A stretch of 64,000 nt of DNA from Eubacterium sp. (GTDB lineage: Bacteria; Bacillota; Clostridia; Peptostreptococcales; Anaerovoracaceae), in NCBI GenBank assembly GCA_017533915.1, contig JAFWHX010000015.1, positions 62,001-126,000 on the forward strand. Direction: 5' to 3'. Below, in pieces: positions 61,989-64,000 of the stretch. The notes below the pieces were generated by a model, which was not told where the DNA came from, searched no databases, and saw nothing but the letters and a program-made list of their open reading frames with translations. Within the stretch, counting starts at the first letter, position 1. Every line of letters starts with the position of its first letter. The position numbers and the translations under genes were made by a program.

Positions 61989-62717
61989 CTATTTTTCTTC
62001 CGATCTGTAATTCCGCATCCCGAAGATCGCAGTACCCACGCGGACCATCGTCGACCCTTCTTCTACCGCGACCCTGAAGTCGTTCGTCATACCCATCGAG
62101 AGGACTGTCATGTCGACATTATCACTGTCAAAGCCCTCTTCGCCATTTTTCTTCTTATTCCGGCAATCATCAAAGACACCTTTTACTTCTCTGAAGAACG
62201 GCCTTGCGTCCTCCGGGTCGTCCACAAAAGGCGCTATCGCCATAAGGCCTTTTACATAAACATGCGGGCACTCCTCTGCTATACTCTTGATCAGAGCATC
62301 CAGCTCTGAAGGATCCAGCCCGAACTTTGTCTCCTGCTCAGCCGGATCGACCTGGATCAGTATATCCATCGTGATCCCAGCCTGAGCCGCCCTCTTCTCT
62401 ATCTCTTTTGCAAGATGCAGACTGTCGACAGACTGGATCATCACGACCTTGTCGATGATCTGCCTGACCTTATTAGTCTGGAGGTGCCCGATAAGGTGCC
62501 ACCTGGCCGGCTTCACATAGTCGTACTTCGCCAGTACCTCCTGGACTTTGTTCTCACCGATGTCTGCAGCGCCGGCGTCGATCACCTCATTCATCTCGTC
62601 CGGACTGTGCAGCTTGGTCACTGCCAGGAGCATTACGTCGTCAGCGCTTCTTCCGCTCCGCTCTGCAGCCTTTGCTATCTCACTTTTTATATATTCGAAA
62701 TTCTCTTTTATCGACAT
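61989..62717 (-). CDS. YggS/PLPBP family pyridoxal phosphate homeostasis protein
   Basis: The protein has 242 residues. The PLP-lysine is in LLAVTKLHSPDEM, and GENKVQE and LSMGMTNDFRVAVEEGSTMVRVG are family signatures. It binds PLP and affects amino-acid and vitamin B6 pools rather than having a known reaction. It starts 2 nt after the HlyD-like gene's stop. Confidence 0.94.
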   Translation of the reverse strand: MSIKENFEYIKSEIAKAAERSGRSADDVMLLAVTKLHSPDEMNEVIDAGAADIGENKVQEVLAKYDYVKPARWHLIGHLQTNKVRQIIDKVVMIQSVDSLHLAKEIEKRAAQAGITMDILIQVDPAEQETKFGLDPSELDALIKSIAEECPHVYVKGLMAIAPFVDDPEDARPFFREVKGVFDDCRNKKKNGEEGFDSDNVDMTVLSMGMTNDFRVAVEEGSTMVRVGTAIFGMRNYRSEEK

Positions 62718-62719
62718 GG

Positions 62720-63802
62720 CTATGAAGCCTTTCTGTCAGGCCTTCTCAGTATATCGTCATAACTTCTGACCGTCGTCACTGTATCTCCTTCTGCATTTCT
62801 GTACTGTGACGGCGATATCGCGCTGTCCGTTCCGTCTGTCGCGATTATATTGATCGGCACGAATTTGTATTTACCGGTCTTCTGACGGACGTAGACGCCT
62901 TTCTGGCCTTTACGCTCAACGATACTGGTATTGCTTATTATGAGCCCCATGACATCCGATGTTATGACTTCTATATCGGCCTTCCTCAGCGTCGCGAAAT
63001 GCTCATACCAGTTATTTGTTTTGATCGTGAGCCGCTTCTCACGGCGCTCGTCGGTTATGCTCTGTACTGTGCCCGTGATCGTCTTTTCATCATTTATGAG
63101 GACTCTTACGCTGCTTCCGACTGCGTATCTCGACTCATGCTCCCTCGGTATGTAGCAGACGATGTACCATGCCGCTCTGTCGACGATCTTGAAGACCGGG
63201 TCTGTCTCGGCGATTATGTCATTGTTGAGTTCCAGGTCGCTCGAGTTCTTCAGCTTCTGGAAGAAAGCCTTATCTTTCTTCTCCATGTTTCCCGGCGTTA
63301 TCCTGGATTCGTTCCCGTCTGCATGGTAAGTCAGTATGCCTTCCTGCGCGGTCACAAAATCGTCTGTATTTATCTTGTGTTTACCCTTGACGTTTTTTCT
63401 GATCTCGCTGTACTGCGCAAGTCCCTTGTTTGAAGTATCGAGAGCCTTTACGTCATTGCCGCTTTCGACATCTTCAGACCCTTCCGCGTCGGCGCCGTCA
63501 GCTTGGCTCCGATCCTCAGGCGCGGCGCTTCCGGCTTTTACCTCCATTATTCTGGTGCCTTTTCTGACGAGCTTATTCTCGTCGATATAGCGGTTAGCAG
63601 TGCCTGTCAGCTCACTGAAATACACGTATTCCGACCTGACGAAATAGCCCTCGACCTTGTCAAAAGTCTTGAGCTCTCCGTATTCTGCGGTATACGACGA
63701 TCTGAGCACGCCCGTTACCTGCGGAAGTATATAAATTATCACATAGAGCACCGCAGCCACAATAAAAAGAATGACGACGGGGCTCTTCTTGACATTTCTC
63801 AT
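62720..63802 (-). CDS. HlyD-like membrane protein of the cell-division cluster
   Basis: The protein has 360 residues with one membrane segment at about 9-29, then a long extracytoplasmic region with barrel-sandwich-like beta-strands (GYFVRSEYVYF; ENKLVRKGTRIMEVKAG) and an unstructured Gly/Asp/Ser part (about 85-115). It resembles the HlyD-family proteins found beside yggS/sepF in Clostridia. No ABC transporter gene is present in this cluster, so an efflux role is unproven. Confidence 0.75.
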   Translation of the reverse strand: MRNVKKSPVVILFIVAAVLYVIIYILPQVTGVLRSSYTAEYGELKTFDKVEGYFVRSEYVYFSELTGTANRYIDENKLVRKGTRIMEVKAGSAAPEDRSQADGADAEGSEDVESGNDVKALDTSNKGLAQYSEIRKNVKGKHKINTDDFVTAQEGILTYHADGNESRITPGNMEKKDKAFFQKLKNSSDLELNNDIIAETDPVFKIVDRAAWYIVCYIPREHESRYAVGSSVRVLINDEKTITGTVQSITDERREKRLTIKTNNWYEHFATLRKADIEVITSDVMGLIISNTSIVERKGQKGVYVRQKTGKYKFVPINIIATDGTDSAISPSQYRNAEGDTVTTVRSYDDILRRPDRKAS

Positions 63803-63855
63803 AAGCCTAACCCCTCGTCATATAGTCTACACCATATTTAGTGGATTTTCCATTG

Positions 63856-64000
63856 TTATTTCTGATTTTTCTTCAATTTGTAGGGCTGTTCTGCGACCCC
63901 TTCAAGAATCTTTCTGAACCGCTTGCTAAGACCGCCTTCTGCTTTGATATGCTCATCAAAATACTGTCTGAACAGATCTGGCCGACGCTCCCTGGTCAGG
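63856..64000 (-). CDS. C-terminus of an unidentified protein (gene continues past the right edge)
   Basis: A 47-codon open frame enters from the right edge and stops at 63858-63856. It is basic and helical (RERRPDLFRQYF; SKRFRKILEG; YKLKKNQK). The RERRPDL block slightly resembles the end of TrmD, but the expected rplS neighbour is absent, so I leave it unnamed. Confidence 0.6.
   Translation of the reverse strand, partial: LTRERRPDLFRQYFDEHIKAEGGLSKRFRKILEGVAEQPYKLKKNQK

Noticed and set aside
63856-64000. trmD 3' end
   Set aside because: RERRPDL resembles the end of TrmD, but the tail is longer and the usual rplS neighbour is absent. The fragment is too short to decide.

Overview
The window looks like a chromosomal segment of an anaerobic, Gram-positive Clostridia (Eubacteriales) genome. 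Supporting signs are the DivIVA/SepF/YggS/LspA/RluD block, the rpsB-tsf pair, PhoH-YbeY-Era-RecO next to glycyl-tRNA synthetase and pyruvate phosphate dikinase, MurT/GatD-type genes, a CarD regulator, and many secreted proteins with Ig-like or MBG-type repeats. Strong AGGAGG ribosome-binding sites are common and almost all genes lie on the minus strand. No rRNA is present, so I do not name a genus.

Layout. 1-13.1 kb: a partial MBG-repeat surface protein and a type IV pilus (T4P) locus. The machinery operon reads pilB-pilT-pilC-pilD-pilM-pilN-like-pilO-like. It is followed by a membrane diguanylate cyclase with a coupled small membrane protein, and by two convergent pilin genes with nearly identical N-termini. 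PilB carries both c-di-GMP-binding MshEN motifs, so synthesis and sensing of c-di-GMP are probably encoded side by side. 13.3-19.8 kb: a PTS operon in which all phosphotransfer domains sit on two polypeptides (EI-IIA and IIB-IIC-HPr), with a nitrilase-family amidase and a membrane glycerophosphodiesterase. 20-23.4 kb: a YwaF-type membrane protein, a MATE exporter split at an A7 run, tRNA-Ala(CGC) with a duplicated 3' end, and a phased repeat region. 23.4-32.5 kb: housekeeping genes (ppdK, glyS, recO, era, ybeY, phoH, rpsU). 32.7-38.2 kb: a secreted papain-like protease and a divergent MurT/GatD-like pair that lacks the canonical amidotransferase catalytic residues. 38.3-48.8 kb: mtaB, prmA, carD, an SH3b protein, a YgjP-type metallopeptidase, an exported cysteine-desulfurase-like protein with an Ig-like N-terminal half, tsf, rpsB and a stand-alone LytTR regulator. 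49-57.8 kb: a DD-carboxypeptidase, rpoZ, gmk, a large secreted protein, yicC, a 1.4 kb island of tandem repeats, and rqcH. 58.4-64 kb: rluD family, lspA, divIVA, sepF, yggS, a HlyD-like protein and the end of an unidentified gene.

The observations most worth a second look are: (i) the exported, apparently catalytically complete PLP cysteine-desulfurase-like enzyme; (ii) the pseudo-GatD/MurT-like pair; (iii) the two-polypeptide PTS whose phosphate must cross repeatedly between chains; (iv) the local c-di-GMP/T4P module with a possible leader attenuator; (v) the inverted-repeat arrays at 23.1 kb (exact 32-bp phasing of alternating 10-mers) and 54.4-55.8 kb (about eight 93-bp units flanked by shorter arrays). 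A further theme is that many unrelated proteins here carry acidic, low-complexity tails or inserts.
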